Positions 1 to 17,549 of a stretch of 64,000 bases of DNA are shown piece after piece. Both the position numbers and the translations under genes were made by a program. Source of the DNA: Hormiphora californensis (lineage: Eukaryota; Ctenophora; Tentaculata; Cydippida; Pleurobrachiidae). Positions within the stretch are counted from its first letter, which is position 1. The number at the start of each line of letters is the position of its first letter. Location: positions 2,480,131 through 2,544,130 of the forward strand of contig CM035352.1 of the NCBI GenBank assembly GCA_020137815.1, in the 5' to 3' direction. The notes under the pieces were generated by a model that was given only the letters and a program-made list of their open reading frames with translations, was not told the DNA's origin and did no database searches.

Positions 1-138
1 TTTGGATGGGGGACCCCTCCAGGATATAACGTTGTGGCGAACTTTCATTAGCCCCTTCTCATTTATACTGATTCATTGCCTATATGTGGTTCCTTCTAAC
101 ACCTGACTACTCTAATTATCACCTTATTATCATCCCAG
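1..138 (+). other. Intron sequence of PI4KA
   Basis: No exon is recognisable upstream of the acceptor ending at 138. The stretch is read as intron between the 139 exon and an exon outside the window. Confidence 0.6.
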
Positions 139-2939
139 AACCCGATAAGTGGTATGTTTGCACTACAGTCCATCAAGTCCCATCCCTGTGAGATGTGTCT
201 CTTCCTAGTACCCCAGATTGTACAGGCTATCAGACACGATACGTTCGGATACGTCAAGCAAATCATACGGTACGGTAGAGAGGGAGAGAGAGAGAGAAAG
301 CGAGGGGAGAGAGAGAATGAGGGAGAGAGATACAGAGTGTGTTCGGTGTACTTTATTTTGGAAAGAAGAGAGATAAGACTTAAGAGTATAATTCGAGTTT
401 TTATAAAATAATCTCTCCCTTGCTCACAGGTGGATTGCAAGTATTTCTCCTATAGTTACCCACCAGCTCATTTGGAACATGAAGGCCAACATGTATCTTG
501 ACGAGGAGGCCACCTGCATAGTAAGTGTGGGATGGGGAGGAGATGGAACTTGTATAGTAAGTGTGGGGTGGAACTTGCATCAGTATTATAGTAAGTGTGT
601 GGTACTGCAGGGTGTAGCTTTTGTTAGGGGGAGTAGTGGGTAGTGGGGAAGTTACGTGGGGAATCCCAGGCTGATGGACGGTTGTTCGAGCAGTCCAATC
701 CCTAATTGTTCCCTCTCATCCTTTACTTACAGGATCCATTGATAGGAGAAACACTCGACTCCTTTATTACCGAGATATCGAACACCATGAGCGCAGAATA
801 CCGGGAGTTTTACAATCGGGAGTTCAACTTCTTCAACACTGTAACAGAGATCAGCTCCATCATAAAGCCGTTCCCAAAGGGACCTGAGCGGAGGGCAGAG
901 TGTCTTCGTGCCCTGAAGCAGATAACTGTCAATAGGTAACTTTTTAGAGTAGTTGCGCTTTAGGAGAGATGTACACACTTATAGAAAGTGGTTTAGATTT
1001 ATTGAATCTAACTCACTATACTCCTCTAACATTTAGTCTTCCAGGTTCGGCACCTATTTGCCCTCGAACCCTGATGCAGTCATTGTTGGGATAGACTACA
1101 CATCGGGTCGACCAATGCAGAGCGCAGCAAAGGCACCGTTCCTGGCTACCTTCAAAGTCAAGTCTTGTGAGGTATGTGTGAGGTATATCTAGATACTACG
1201 TACGTGTGAGGTATAAGACCGGTATTATATCATATCTAGGTGTTGTATGATCTGGCCGTTTCTCTCTAACATACAACCCTGGTTTTGTTAGATACATGAC
1301 GTCAAACATACAATTGCAGGTGAGTGAGATGCAGAATTATGATATCTCCAAAGCGGATCTAAGTATTGGTGTGACCAGCAAGTCTTGCATCTTTAAGGAG
1401 GGAGATGATCTTCGTCAGGATATTCTTGCCCTCCAGATTATCGAGTTCTTTTCTCGGGTAGGTCCCATTATTGGATAATAGAATACTGAAGAATAAATTG
1501 TTTATAGCCGATTGTTCATATAATTAGTTTTTATCCTTTTTCAAATCAAATCAAATTAATAATATGGAGATGATTTGATCATTTCTCACGTAATCATTGA
1601 TTCACGTGAGAAAGTAGTACGTTGTTATTGGTTTCTTGTTAATTAATCAGAGTTGTTTAAAAAATCTCTTCATAACATTCATCACTTTTCCCAGGCTTTC
1701 AAATCAGTTAGTTTGGATGTGTTCCTGAAGCCATATCGAGTGGTTGCCACCGCCCCGGGGTCTGGGGTTATTGAGGTGGTACCAAACAGTAAAACAAGGG
1801 ACGAACTGGGCAAGAAAACAGGTAAAATACGGAATTATTATGAGATGAATTTTGCAAGAAAACCAGTATTCGGCTAGTTGTTAGATACATACTATGGTTC
1901 CTTCCTCACTCCCCAATCTCTCTTTCTCCAGGGGAGACCCTCTACAACTATTTCATCGCTACGCACGGTGACGAGGCAAGCGAGACATTCTGTGCTGCCA
2001 GAGAGAACTTTATAAAAAGTATGGCAGGGTACAGTATCGTCACCTGGCTTCTACAGATAAAGGATCGGCACAACGCTAACATCATGATTGATGCTATCGG
2101 TTAGTTAATACAGGGAGGGGTCTATGATCAATCTAACTATTCATCTTTCAGTTCCAATTTATTACTCATTACTCAACAAGTTCCAATGATATTGATTTAA
2201 AACTAAGCAGCTCTATCTAATACTCCCCAATATAATGACAATATGCCTCCCAGGGAACATCATTCACATTGACTTTGGATTCCTGTTTGAAAGTTCCCCT
2301 GGTGGAAATATGGGCTTTGAGCCAGATATCAAGCTAACTCCGGAAATGGTCGATATCATGGGTACGTGGGGGACATGTGTGTATTATGACGTTATAGGAT
2401 TAGGGAATTACTCATGTGTTTGTGTTTGTCATATCGCCACTATCCACACATTTGCTGATAATAACATCAACTCTTCTTCAGGAGGTAGCCCCGACTCAGC
2501 ACCCTTCAAGCGGTTTGTGGACCTCGTGGTTAGGGGGTTCCTTGCAGTGCGTCCCTATTGCGAGTCCATATGTACCCTGGTCTCCCTCATGATGGAGAGT
2601 AATCTACCTTGTTTCCGGGATGATGCCCTGAGGAAACTTAGAAACAGGTGGGTTCTAATGATTCTACTAGTATTCGGGGTTACTGGATCAAGCAATGTAT
2701 TCCAATGCGTTGTCTGGATAACTATGGTAACTATGGTAACTATGGTAACTATGATATGTTTCTCCTTCTAGAAGCTTCTCTCTCCTCAACTATAATATCA
2801 CTGCACTAGGTTCCAACCCAATGTTTCTGATCGAGATGCTGCTATCCACGCCAAGAAAATGATACACAACTGTATGGGGAATATGAGGACCGCTGGATAT
2901 GATCGTATTCAGGCCATGCAAAATAACATTGCTTACTGA
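139..2939 (+). CDS. PI4KA: Phosphatidylinositol 4-kinase alpha, C-terminal part (10 exons, 5' end outside window)
   Basis: Type III PI 4-kinase, which makes PI4P at the plasma membrane. Exons read 139-269, 430-520, 733-935, 1045-1171, 1320-1457, 1695-1821, 1932-2099, 2254-2361, 2482-2647 and 2810-2939; they total 1389 nt (462 residues plus stop) with consistent phases and GT-AG introns. The first exons match the accessory/helical region before the kinase ([29 protein letters not shown]). The kinase domain shows GDDLRQD, the catalytic loop [11 protein letters not shown] and the metal-binding HIDFGF, then DIKLTPEMV. The protein ends [19 protein letters not shown], in the family position. Exon 1320 could start a few codons earlier, but the acceptor before VSEMQ fits the family best. 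N-terminal solenoid exons must lie to the left of the window. No breaks seen. UBAC1 starts 378 bp downstream on the same strand. Confidence 0.95.
271..345. repeat. GA-rich simple repeat in PI4KA intron
   Basis: Imperfect (GA)n run directly after the donor of the first visible exon. It creates spurious Arg/Glu reading frames. Confidence 0.8.
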
Positions 2940-3317
2940 TGTATCTCTTTAAAGTTTGTTTAGTTTAGCTTTTGGACTAATATTGTCTTGTAGTTTTTGT
3001 TAGATCCTGTTTGAACAGTGTATAATTATAGTTGAAATGTGATATGATTTTGTGTTATTTTCTTGATTCTTTTTTCTGTTGAAGTTTTAGTTTATAATAG
3101 TCTCATTGCATGTAACTCTCTTTGCTTTACAAATTACCCCGTCAATCTCATAACCCTCACTTATTCTAGCAAGTCTCCCCACTGTGGTGTGTAAGATTTC
3201 AATCCTGCAGTCCAACTCGTGTGGAAGAGCTCTCTTTCTCACCGCTGAACACTGAGATAACGTGGAGTTGGTTGAAACGATTCAAGCGTGAGAGAACTGA
3301 AGAGATTCCGAAGCAGC

Positions 3318-6300
3318 ATGGTCCAGGTAATAACTTTGCAGGGGTTGTCATGACAACTGGAATTCTTACCAATAACTTTGCAGGTAACTGTGAGCAGTCT
3401 GGACGGCTGTCAAATCAAGCAAGATATGGACGTTATGAGTCTAGTAGCGGACCTACACCAGCTAATACTTCACAAATTGGAGAGTGACGCTGCTAGCCAA
3501 ACCCTGGAAACAACACGCCTCATTCATGTCACTGGTTCGTACCTCAATAGCGTTAGTAGAGAGAGATAGGTTGATTGGTGTCTCCAACCCCCGACAAGCA
3601 TACTCCTTCTTCAGTTTGGTTTCTAATCTTTCTTACCGAGTTGCTCTCACATACACAGTCTACCTACCGATAGTAACACCCACCTCTCTCTCCAGGTCGT
3701 GCCCTCGATTCTGACAAGACGCTTCAGGAGGAGTTAATCAGGGACAAGGACGAGTTGATCCTGATAAAGCGGCGACTAAAGGAGCCCAGTGACAACAGCG
3801 AGAAGGACAGCACGGCCCCTGAGGTTCCTGAGGCAGTATTGGATGAAGTTATGGCATCTCTTCCCCCTGCTAACAATGCTGGCAAGACAGGTACTGTTCA
3901 TATGTGAAGTTCACATGATGTTGTCATGTTGTCGAGGTGATCTTATTCGGGAGGGGGGCCGGCTGAAGTTTTTGAAGTTTGAAGTTTTCCACCCTACTTT
4001 TTGAGTTTTTGAAGTTTTTGAAGTTGACTTCAAAAACTTCAAAAACTTCAAAAACTCTAAACTACTTTTATATGCTATCAGTGACTATTATTACACTTGT
4101 TTAGGTTAGTTTCATGCTTAATACATATTGTGGCAAAGTTATCCGTCCTTGTCTGCCCTTTTTCTACCATAAATTAGGATATTTACAATGATTCCTAGCC
4201 ATGAAATTCATGGCATAATTTGGTGTAAAAATTTTTAATTTTTTGTAAAAACAGATTTCATTTTCATTCTATAACTCAAAAAATTGCCTAGAAAATGTAA
4301 AGAAAGTGTTTAAAAATTATCAAGTAAATTATCAAAAAAATTTTTGGGGCCACACCCTTTTTGCCATTTTCATAAAACGCAAATTTTTTATGAAGGGATA
4401 AGTGAAAAAAATATGGACACCAAAATCATCAGCGGCCTCGAGTTAGTGGGGGTACGTGCCAAAATGAAGTCTCCACCTCATCTAATTCGAGGGATAATGG
4501 GATATTTTCAAAATTTTGTGTGTGTGCATGACTTTTTTTCGGGCTAGACCGGTTTCAATGGTTTCTGAGTGTCTATAGGATTTTTTAAGGGGTGTATCTT
4601 GTCCAGAATATGCAAGTTTATATAAGAGTTATGAAGCAACATAGGGCCTATCTCCAACGGTTTAGGAGAAATGAGTTTTTGAAGTTTTTGAAGTTTTTGA
4701 AGTTTTCCACCCTAAGTTTCTCTTTGAAGTTTTTGAAGTCGACTTCAAAAACTTCAAAAACTTCAGCCGGCCCCCCCCCCCTTATTCGCCAACTGAGTTC
4801 TAACTAAACTTAACTCTGTGTTACACACCAGGAGTTACGGAGAAGATAACTGATACAAATAATCTGAGTACCATCCTGCTTCATCGCATTGTTGTTAGTC
4901 TTGTTGACTGCGCCGAGATGCTCCAATATGACAGGTAAGAGGAAGGTTCCCCCCCCCCCCTGATAAGAGGCTATTGTGCTCACTGCTCACCCTACTTTAC
5001 CTAGATCCGTGACCTTACAAATATTCAGAAGACGATTGTTTAGCAACACACACATCAATACATCCTCCCTCCCTGCAGGTTACAGGCGGGTGAGTCATCT
5101 AATGAGATAATGTATAGTGAGGACGATGTCAAGCAGATTGTAGATCTGGGATTTACTGACGATCAGGCAAAACAGGCACTGGTTGCCAATAACTACCGTC
5201 TAGATTCAGCTATTGAGTGGCTGTTGGCTGGACAACATAACAATGCTAGCGCCTCCTCCACACGACGGGGCGAGGGAGCTACCACCCGACCTAGGAGAAG
5301 AAGAGGTAACGCGTCAATAACTTTGCGTCTTGTAAATCCATCTGACTTCAAGTATAATTCACCTCCCCATTATAATTTATTTATATCTTTAGGTGTATTT
5401 AAGCCAGACAAGGAAGCAGTTAAGAACTTGGTTGAGATGGGGTTCCCTGAGGTGGAGGTAGTGGGGGCCCTGGAGCTAACCCGGAACAACCAACAAGAGG
5501 CATGCGCCATACTTCTCGGTTAGTTCACCCACTTTAGGTTAGCTGTAGAGGATGAGATCCTCTGCATGCAACAACAGGGTCATCGCCTCGTGGGAACACC
5601 CTTTTTGTGTGTTTGTGTGACTTGTTTGCATCGGATCCACGTTGTGTGGCTCACACTGGAAAGTGTGAGGGTTCTGAAGATCCACACCTACGCAGTCTAG
5701 TGCAAACATGTGTGGCGACTTGGGAAATGGGAAGAAGGGTTGCGACTTGGAAAGAAGGGTTGGGAATTGTGTAGTCCGTTTGACGCCTGGCCTTAATAGT
5801 TTGCCGAGTCCTGCGACCTAGTCTCAACATTCATGGACGTGTGTCCCCACGCAATCTCTAATACACGTCTTGTTAATTGAAGTGGGATTGATTGTAATAA
5901 GAGAATACAATTCTTTCCAAATTACCCATTTGTTAGGGATCTGAGTTGATCTGATCATCTCTTCTTCCCCTTATTGACCCCTTACTCAACAACCTCCCCC
6001 TACATAATGGGGGGGGGTGTCTTGAACTATCCCTATATTAACATATCTCTACCCCTCCCCAGGTGATAGACAAGAACCCTTTGTCTCCTCTGAGATGTAC
6101 ACACCCCTGCCCCGGGACCACGGTCTTTACAAGCTCGTCATGGAACGGAGTGAGATACAAAAAGCTCTCCTGACTCCCAAATTCCTGGATGCAATGCGAG
6201 ATTTGGAGGATAAGATCTCCTCTGTAGGAGACTTTGGTGATGATCCAGATATTGGGCCGATCCTTTTCCAGATTAGTAAGGCGATACAAAAGTACAGCTC

Positions 6301-6340
6301 AACAAGAGCCGCTTTGAGTAGTAATGGGGAGGACGTGTAA
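3318..6340 (+). CDS. UBAC1: Ubiquitin-associated domain-containing protein 1 (KPC2-like), 7 exons, complete
   Basis: Exons 3318-3326, 3384-3534, 3696-3890, 4832-4934, 5079-5305, 5393-5518 and 6063-6340 total 1089 nt (362 residues plus stop). The first coding exon is only three codons (Met-Val-Gln), the same brief start as the vertebrate protein. Exons 2-3 encode a ubiquitin-like fold. Two UBA domains follow: one in the 5079 exon (VKQIVDLGFTDDQAKQALVA, then AIEWLL) and one across the 5393 exon (VKNLVEMGFPEVEVVGALEL, ending CAILLG). The last exon has the STI1-like tail ending in DPDIGPILFQISKAI. In animals UBAC1 is the adaptor subunit of the KPC ubiquitin ligase. The fourth intron is swollen by a transposon. 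Orthology is from domain order and the conserved tail. Confidence 0.9.
3950..4780. mobile_element. Non-autonomous DNA transposon with terminal inverted repeats and 8-bp target duplication, in UBAC1 intron 3
   Basis: Both ends carry the inverted sequence GGCCGGCTGAAGTTTTTGAA next to G/C runs. The element is flanked by the direct repeat CTTATTCG at 3942-3949 and 4781-4788. Sub-terminal blocks repeat GAAGTTTTT in both orientations and contain further palindromes. The AT-rich core (about 4080-4660) has no convincing ORF. The 8-bp duplication suggests a hAT-type or similar transposase supplied in trans. Confidence 0.85.
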
Positions 6341-6968
6341 CAGCATGTGGACTTGTGTAACAGTGTAACAGGTTACCGGAGGGGGTAGTAGGGATTACTG
6401 AAAAGCACCAAATTCCCCGTCTAATCGGTTAGAGTGGGGAATTGGTTGTTTTTCAGTCTCAAAATATCCCCAATTCCGTAATTTTGAGCGTTAAACCTTA
6501 GATAAGGGCTAGACGAGTGGTCTGAGTGAGTGAGAGGTAGAGGTTGAGAGATGACAATAATTTGCCGTCAAATTTGTCCGTCAAATTTGTCCGTCAACTT
6601 TTGAGTGAGTTTAGTGAGGGATTGGACAATTAGATACAAGCTTTAGTAAAGATATAATGCTGGGCGTTGCGCTATGATAATGTAAATATTTGTGATAATT
6701 TTGTTTCGTTACCCCGTTAGAAAATCGTCCTCCTATTCTCCAACCCATTCTCCTAGTCCAACATTTCACGTGTCACGCCCTCTCCGACCCATCGGCCAAA
6801 TTAAGAACACGTCATTCGGTTTGCAGGAAAATAAAATAGCAATATAAATACAGTTGTAAACGTATAATTTACAGAAACGCTACGTTTAATAAAAATCAAG
6901 TAACACTTCTCATAAAACATAGTCCTTGTCCCATCAAGTCCCAAACATGGTTCATTCAGTCCAGATCT
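6341..6968. other. Convergent intergenic region
   Basis: Lies between UBAC1 (plus) and the tail exon of the RGG/EamA gene (minus). It holds both 3' ends. On the minus strand an ATTAAA-type signal lies around 6884-6889. No other gene seen. Confidence 0.6.
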
Positions 6969-7102
6969 CTACATGTAGGCGACATAGTAGGCGGAGGCGG
7001 CTAGACCCGCTGCAACAGCGGCTGTGACACCGATCTGTTGCAACTTCTCTCCTGACATGTTAGAGCCTCCTCCTCCTGTAGTCTTCTTCTTGCCAGCACC
7101 AC
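6969..7102 (-). CDS. Alternative terminal exon encoding a single membrane anchor
   Basis: On the minus strand a polypyrimidine tract (positions 7105-7130) and CAG precede this exon. It begins in the same phase as the EamA exon and encodes GAGKKKTTGGGGSNMSGEK, then one hydrophobic segment (IGVTAAVAAGLAASAYYVAY), Met and stop. Joined to the RGG exon ending at 9040 it would give a 253-residue acidic/RGG protein with a C-terminal tail anchor instead of the transporter. No donor in the EamA exon clearly leads here. The Gly/Lys-rich start matches the rest of the gene. The exon itself is fairly well supported; the splice pattern is inferred. Confidence 0.6.
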
Positions 7103-7687
7103 CTGAACGGAGGGGGGGGGGGGGTAAATGCTAAGTTATGGAGCTAAGTTGCCCAGTCGATAATGCTGGTGTAATCCCAGTCTAACCCTGCAATGCTGGG
7201 CCTGCATGGTACTAGCTGGTGTGTGTCGCGCCGTTTGAACAAAACAAGTGTCTGCTTGGAAATCCTGATATATCAGGATGTCCGAGCAAACAAGACGATG
7301 ATGATAGTAAAACTCAGTGTTTCCCTGAAGTAAGTAACATAAAATAGGCTGATTCCAAATAACACACAGACACACACACACAATAAATATATTAGTATCA
7401 AATCCATTGTCCAGTTTGAGTATCAAGATTTCATTCCCGACAGAGAGAGATAGAGAGAGAGAGGCCTTGTTGTCATGTATCAAGGTTTCATTCCCGACAG
7501 AGAGAGAGGGAGGCCTTGTTGTCATGTATCAAGGTTTCTTGTTGTTTGTAGATTCGGTGACAGACGAGTGAAACGGTAACACCTAATATCAGCTGCTGCA
7601 GCAGCTCGGAGAAATCATTTCAGTTGTTTGTCTCTTCTCTTCTCCCTCTCTATTCCTCATGTCCTCTGGTCAGTTTGTCCTTTCTCT

Positions 7688-9955
7688 CTATTCCTGTCCC
7701 CCGGTAAGATGGAACATGAGCGTGGCACACCCCACAATGACAGAGATTCCCGTGGCCTCCATCATGGATGGTACCTCTCCGAACAACATCAACTGGAACA
7801 GGAAGGCCCAGATAATACTGCTGCTCCTCAGGATGGTGATCAGGGACATGGGGAGTCGGGCACCCAGACCCATATCCATCAGGAGGGGCCTGGTGAAGAA
7901 GAGGAGAGATCCAGCGAGAATGTATGCTACGGCCTCCATGGTGGGGATCTGGACAAGTTTGTAACTGTTGGGTCCCTGGAGTCCGAGACACAAGACGACA
8001 GCCATCAGGGAGTTGTAGAATGTGAACTGGGAGAAATGTAGTCGCTGTCCACCTTCCATCATCATTTTCTTGTTAAGGATCATGGTCAGAGCCCTCATCA
8101 CGTTCATGACAACAGCCAGCCCGATAGCAATGTACCGCTCAGCATCATACTCCTCAAAGTCGTTAATTCCAGATTCCCCGAAGATGAAGGCTGGTTGGGA
8201 GATAAGGAAGACCCCACAGACGGTAGTCAGGGTACACAACCACTGAGATGTGGTCATCTTGGTTCCCAGGACGATCCTGTTTAGGATGGAGGTGGTGACT
8301 GGGGACATGCCCATGAGGGCAGCTGTCAGACCGAGGGGAAGTTTCCGGGCAACGTACATCTGGGCAAAGGTCTGGAAGACGGTCATACCAACTCGCATAA
8401 AGAGACTCTTCTTGTTCTCAATGTCACCCAGGGACAGACTCTTTCCCTTGATGGCCTTGGCGTAGATAGTGGCGAAGATAAGACAGAACATGGATCTCAT
8501 GAACCGAACCTGGACAACTGGGGCGAGTTTAGCGGCTAGTTTCTGTGACGTCATAGCTCCACTCATACAGAAGGTTCCAGTCAACATGATGATCACTCCC
8601 AGTACTGTGACCTGTCCTTGCCTCTTCTTGCCTCCACCTCCCTTACCACCCTTTCCACCTTTTCCCTTTCCACCCTTGCCCTTTCCTCCCTTGGGTCCCT
8701 GGCCGTTCCTTGGTCCATCTCCGTTCTGGGCTTGTCTTTTCAGCTCGTCAATTTCGTCTACTTCACCACCAGCTCCTCCTCCGTTGACGTTCCTGCGTCG
8801 TAGCTCTCCACCGGCTTCTGAAAAGACAAGCGGGAGAGGGTTAGGGGCTGCTCCAGGATACAATTTGTTAGGTGAGATCATGTGTAATACATCTCACCTA
8901 ACAAGACTAGTGAGGTTGGTATGGAGGAGAAATGGAAAGGAGCAACCCCACCCGTCTTCCCGCTTTAAAAAAAGGGGGGAAAGAGAAAGTATTTTTGAAA
9001 TAATTTTATGGAAAGATCAATGTGTGCTTGAATTTTTACCTTGGCTGCCGCCTCGTCCTCCAGCTCCACCACCTCGGCCGCCACCGCCTCGCCCAGCGCC
9101 CTCAGCTCCGCCTCGGCCACCGCCACCACCACCTCGACCGGCACCTTCGCCACCGCCTCGGCCACCGCCGCCACCACCTCGCCCGGCTCCCTCGCCGCCA
9201 CCTCGGCCGCCGCCACCTCGTCCAGCGCCCTCAGCTCCGCCTCGGCCAGCACCACCGCCTCGTCCAGCGCCCTCGCCGCCTCCTCGGCCGCCGCCACCTC
9301 GTCCGGCTCCCTCACCGCCGCCTCGGCCGCCGCCACCTCGTCCAGCGCCTTCGCCGCCACCTCGGCCGGCGCCTTCGCCTCCACCTCGACCTCCTCGGCC
9401 TCCACCCCTCTTAGCTCCTCCCTCGTTGGTATTCTCATCACCTTCACCGGCCTTTCCTTTCTTTCCTCCTCGGCCTCCACCGCCACCGCCTCGCTTGCCT
9501 CGGGCAGCTGAAAATAGGTCGATTTAAAAAGATGATACTCCTTCATAAAACTTATTACAAGAAATGCTGCTCCTTCATAAAATTATTTACTACCGACAGA
9601 CACTGCTGCACTTACCCTGCTGCTTCTGCTGTAGCTCAATGTAGGCATCTACGTCACCAAGGGTGGCAGTGATCTCATCGAAATCGTCATTAGTGTTGTT
9701 GGATGAGATGAAATCATCAAAAATAGCGACGTTCTTCTCAGGAGCGCTGGCTAGGGGAGCTGCAACTTCTGTAGAGGGGAGGGGAAGTTAGAATTCAGTA
9801 GTTCTAGTCAAACAGGAAATGGCTTATGGTACATGATTAGACTGCCAGAGAATTGGTCTAACAGTGACAGTGTTTAGAAGTGACAAGTTCAGGCCTAGAA
9901 AACAAAGTGTGTCAATGATTATAAATGCGTCAAAGAATCAAGACTTACCAGCCAT
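7688..9955 (-). CDS. Arg-Gly-rich protein fused to an EamA/DMT-family (SLC35G-like) transporter, 4 exons
   Basis: Exons on the minus strand: 9955-9949 (Met-Ala), 9768-9616, 9507-9040 and 8817-7688; all phases agree and give 585 residues. Residues 1-53 are soluble and acidic (AIFDDFISSNNTNDDFDEI). Residues 54-209 are an Arg/Gly repeat (GRGGGEGAGRGGG-like units) resembling RGG boxes. A second Gly/Lys-rich linker follows, then about 300 residues with roughly ten hydrophobic segments typical of EamA drug/metabolite transporters (FMRSMFCLIFATIYAKAI; PLGLTAALMGMSPVTTSILN; two-lobed). It is probably a membrane solute carrier with a long disordered cytosolic N-terminus; the substrate cannot be told. 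The RGG exon could equally splice to the exon at 7102-6969 (separate entry). Confidence 0.8.
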
Positions 9956-10846
<891 letters not shown>

Positions 10847-12408
10847 TCATCTGTAGCAAATAGTAACAGGACGAGGGGACATTGGCGTGACGGGGTGGTA
10901 ACCATAGTTACCAACTGCATTCGTCTTGATCTCTTCTGATCCAGATTGAAGTTCTCTCTGCTGTCTTTGTGTCATTCTGTCCCTCTGTCTCTTGTTCTTG
11001 AACCAGTTGGACACTTGGGTAATGGTCAATCCTGACTTGACAGAGATCTCCTTCTTCTCTGAAATTATAAAGAATGTTAATAGCTAAATTCCCACAGTAA
11101 AATTGAATCCTCCCCACAGTCCATCACCCGAAGGACCCCACTGAAACTGTAATTCCATTGCTCTCCCTCTATCCTCCTTCTCTTTTTCTCCCTCTATCCC
11201 CCCTAAAATCTCTCCCCATTAGTACCTGATGGTGTAGGGTATTTGTTGCTCAGGTAGAACTCAATGAGATGGAGCCTGGACCTGTCCTTGAAGCAGTAGC
11301 TGGTGTTATCTCCATCCCAGATAGTAGCAGGGAAGGGGAACTTCTTCCGCAGTCGATACCTGAATCAGGAAAACACAGGTTATTAATAAGAAATTAGCTA
11401 TCTGCTGCCCTAAATAATAGCGAAATGAGTAACCAAATTCCGATACAACACTTCTAAGACCCAACACTTCTAACACCCCTTCCAATTTCAGTACCTGTCG
11501 ACAGCGGTGAGAGCACGACCTCGGAGCTGTTCAGCGTTGTCATAGTGTGCTTGGAGCCACATCCCCTGGAGCTCCCCATGGTAACGGTGACTGAACATCC
11601 GACATTGTACCAGGTAGAAGAACTGGGGGATAGTGTGGGGGTTAGATCTAATGTTTGGAAGGGGATAGTGTGGGGGTTAGATCTAATGTTGATGGGAATC
11701 GGGGGCCGGGGAAGGGGGATATTCGAAACTCGGTGTTGGTCTAGATAATATAATGAGTTATTAAACATGGGGGTATTACAATTGAATTCAATTGAATATT
11801 GAGTAATCTATAGAGTATAGCTCTTGATTAGCTTGTAACTTACATGAGAAAACTGTCGGCTGTAGTAGGCGCAGAACACGTGCCCCACATAAATCTCCTT
11901 CTGGGTCCATCAGGCTGGGGGGAGCTAAATTCCATATCACCTCTGGTAACTTATCAAATTTCCGGTCCGCTATGAGTCCCCTAATCCTGGTACAAACATC
12001 CACAACAGGTTCCTTGTCCTCTTCAGCTGTAGTAGTTGTGGTGGTGGTGTCCACTGCGGTTGTAGGTTCTGCTTTGGTGGGGAACATAGGGAATGGGATG
12101 AGGGATGTGTCTTGGTAGAACTGTGGCGGACTGCTGTAGTATCCTCCTTCCTCTTTGATCGGTGTTGTGGCTGGCGGAGAGGAATCATAGTAAGGGAGGT
12201 CAGGGGACCGTAGTTGGGAGATGAAGAACTGCTGATGGCCGGGGTCTGGTGCTATGATATCATGGCTGAGTCTAGCCACTGTCCGTGGTGGCGGTGAAGG
12301 AGAGTCATGGTGGTACACCGTGGTGCTGTTGTTATACTGGGCAGGTTCATGGAGCTCGAACTTGGGAGATATCTGGATAGGGGCGTACTGGTGGAGTGTG
12401 GTACTCAT
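10847..12408 (-). CDS. SIX1/2-like homeobox transcription factor, 5 exons, one apparent frameshift
   Basis: Start ATG at 12408 ([15 protein letters not shown]). Exons: 12408-11844, 11622-11495, 11359-11226 and 11058-10847, plus possibly one tiny intron (see below). A Pro/Ser/Thr-rich N-terminus of about 150 residues precedes the SIX domain ([51 protein letters not shown]). The SIX-type homeodomain follows ([35 protein letters not shown], with Lys at position 50) and a short tail. TSYCFK before the homeodomain favours the SIX1/2 group over SIX3/6. Between EVIWNL and KEIYVG the frame changes by +1 near 11903-11905; either one extra base is present or a 40-nt intron (11940-11901) is removed. The second option would delete the conserved Trp. 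Function is inferred: developmental DNA-binding regulator with EYA-type partners. Confidence 0.9.
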
Positions 12409-13331
12409 GACAACAGCTGGTAGGAACAAATGTGCTTGGGTACAAGTAGAAATGTGTGATAGCTGGATGGGAGCTCTGACTAATGTTGGCAATAAACGAA
12501 TTTTCCCTTCTCTCACACCCTCCTCCCTGCTGGGGGAGCCTGTCACGTGGTTAGACCGGCGGGGTCACGTGACAAGATCGGGTACCCCTGTTGATCACTT
12601 TGGGAGAGAGAGAGTTAGAGGGAGTGAGAGAGAGAGAGAGAGTGAAAGAAAGAGAGAGAGAGAGTGAGAGAAAGATAAAGGGTGATAGAAAGAGAGAGTC
12701 AAAAAGAGAGAAATATAGATTTGGTTTGTAGTTGTTGCGTGAGTACTTTCCCACAACCCGCGGATGGTTGTTTTATGACGACGGACATTAAATGATTATT
12801 AAAGTTGGAGAACCAGTGGTGATATACAATAGTATAGAGATTAAACAACCATATTACCAAAACAACTTGATAACACATGGTCTCACACACTACGTGAATA
12901 ATCATCAGCAGCTCTCCGCGGTCCCAATAATTGGAGAGCCGGGGTGCAGGAACTGTCATGAATGCACCCAAACAGGGGGTAGACTATTTGTCCCTTTCTA
13001 GCACCCCTAAAAGTTCCCCCCTGATTCCAAATTATTGTTCCCATGATCCATGTTGTTTTTAGAATTGACAGCAGTTGGCACCATAAAGTCTTCTAATGCT
13101 GGCTCCCATCTGGTTATATCACTCCTGGCCAGAGAGAGACAAAACCCGGTCATCAAGATTGGTTTGGTTTGGTCAATATATGATTTATTCAGCAATACAG
13201 ATGTGATCGTTAACGCCTTCCAATAGTGGCAAGTTTTAATTGGCAGCCAATTAAAAACCTAAACGCGTTTCGTCTGCAGTGGCTTCCTGATTGGGGAGTA
13301 GTAGCGATATCATTGTGATTTGGTTGGTGTG
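12409..13331. promoter_or_regulatory. Shared divergent upstream region (SIX gene / glycoprotein gene)
   Basis: The 0.9 kb between two divergent start codons. It contains an imperfect GA repeat (about 12605-12715) and two GTCACGTG motifs (12541-12570). No defined promoter element could be assigned. Confidence 0.4.

Positions 13332-17549
<4,218 letters not shown>

Noticed and set aside
8469-9546. Long plus-strand Pro/Arg or Ser/Ala ORFs and a minus-strand Glu/Ala ORF
   Set aside because: Shadows of the Arg/Gly repeat exon of the minus-strand RGG/EamA gene; only that frame fits the splice phases.
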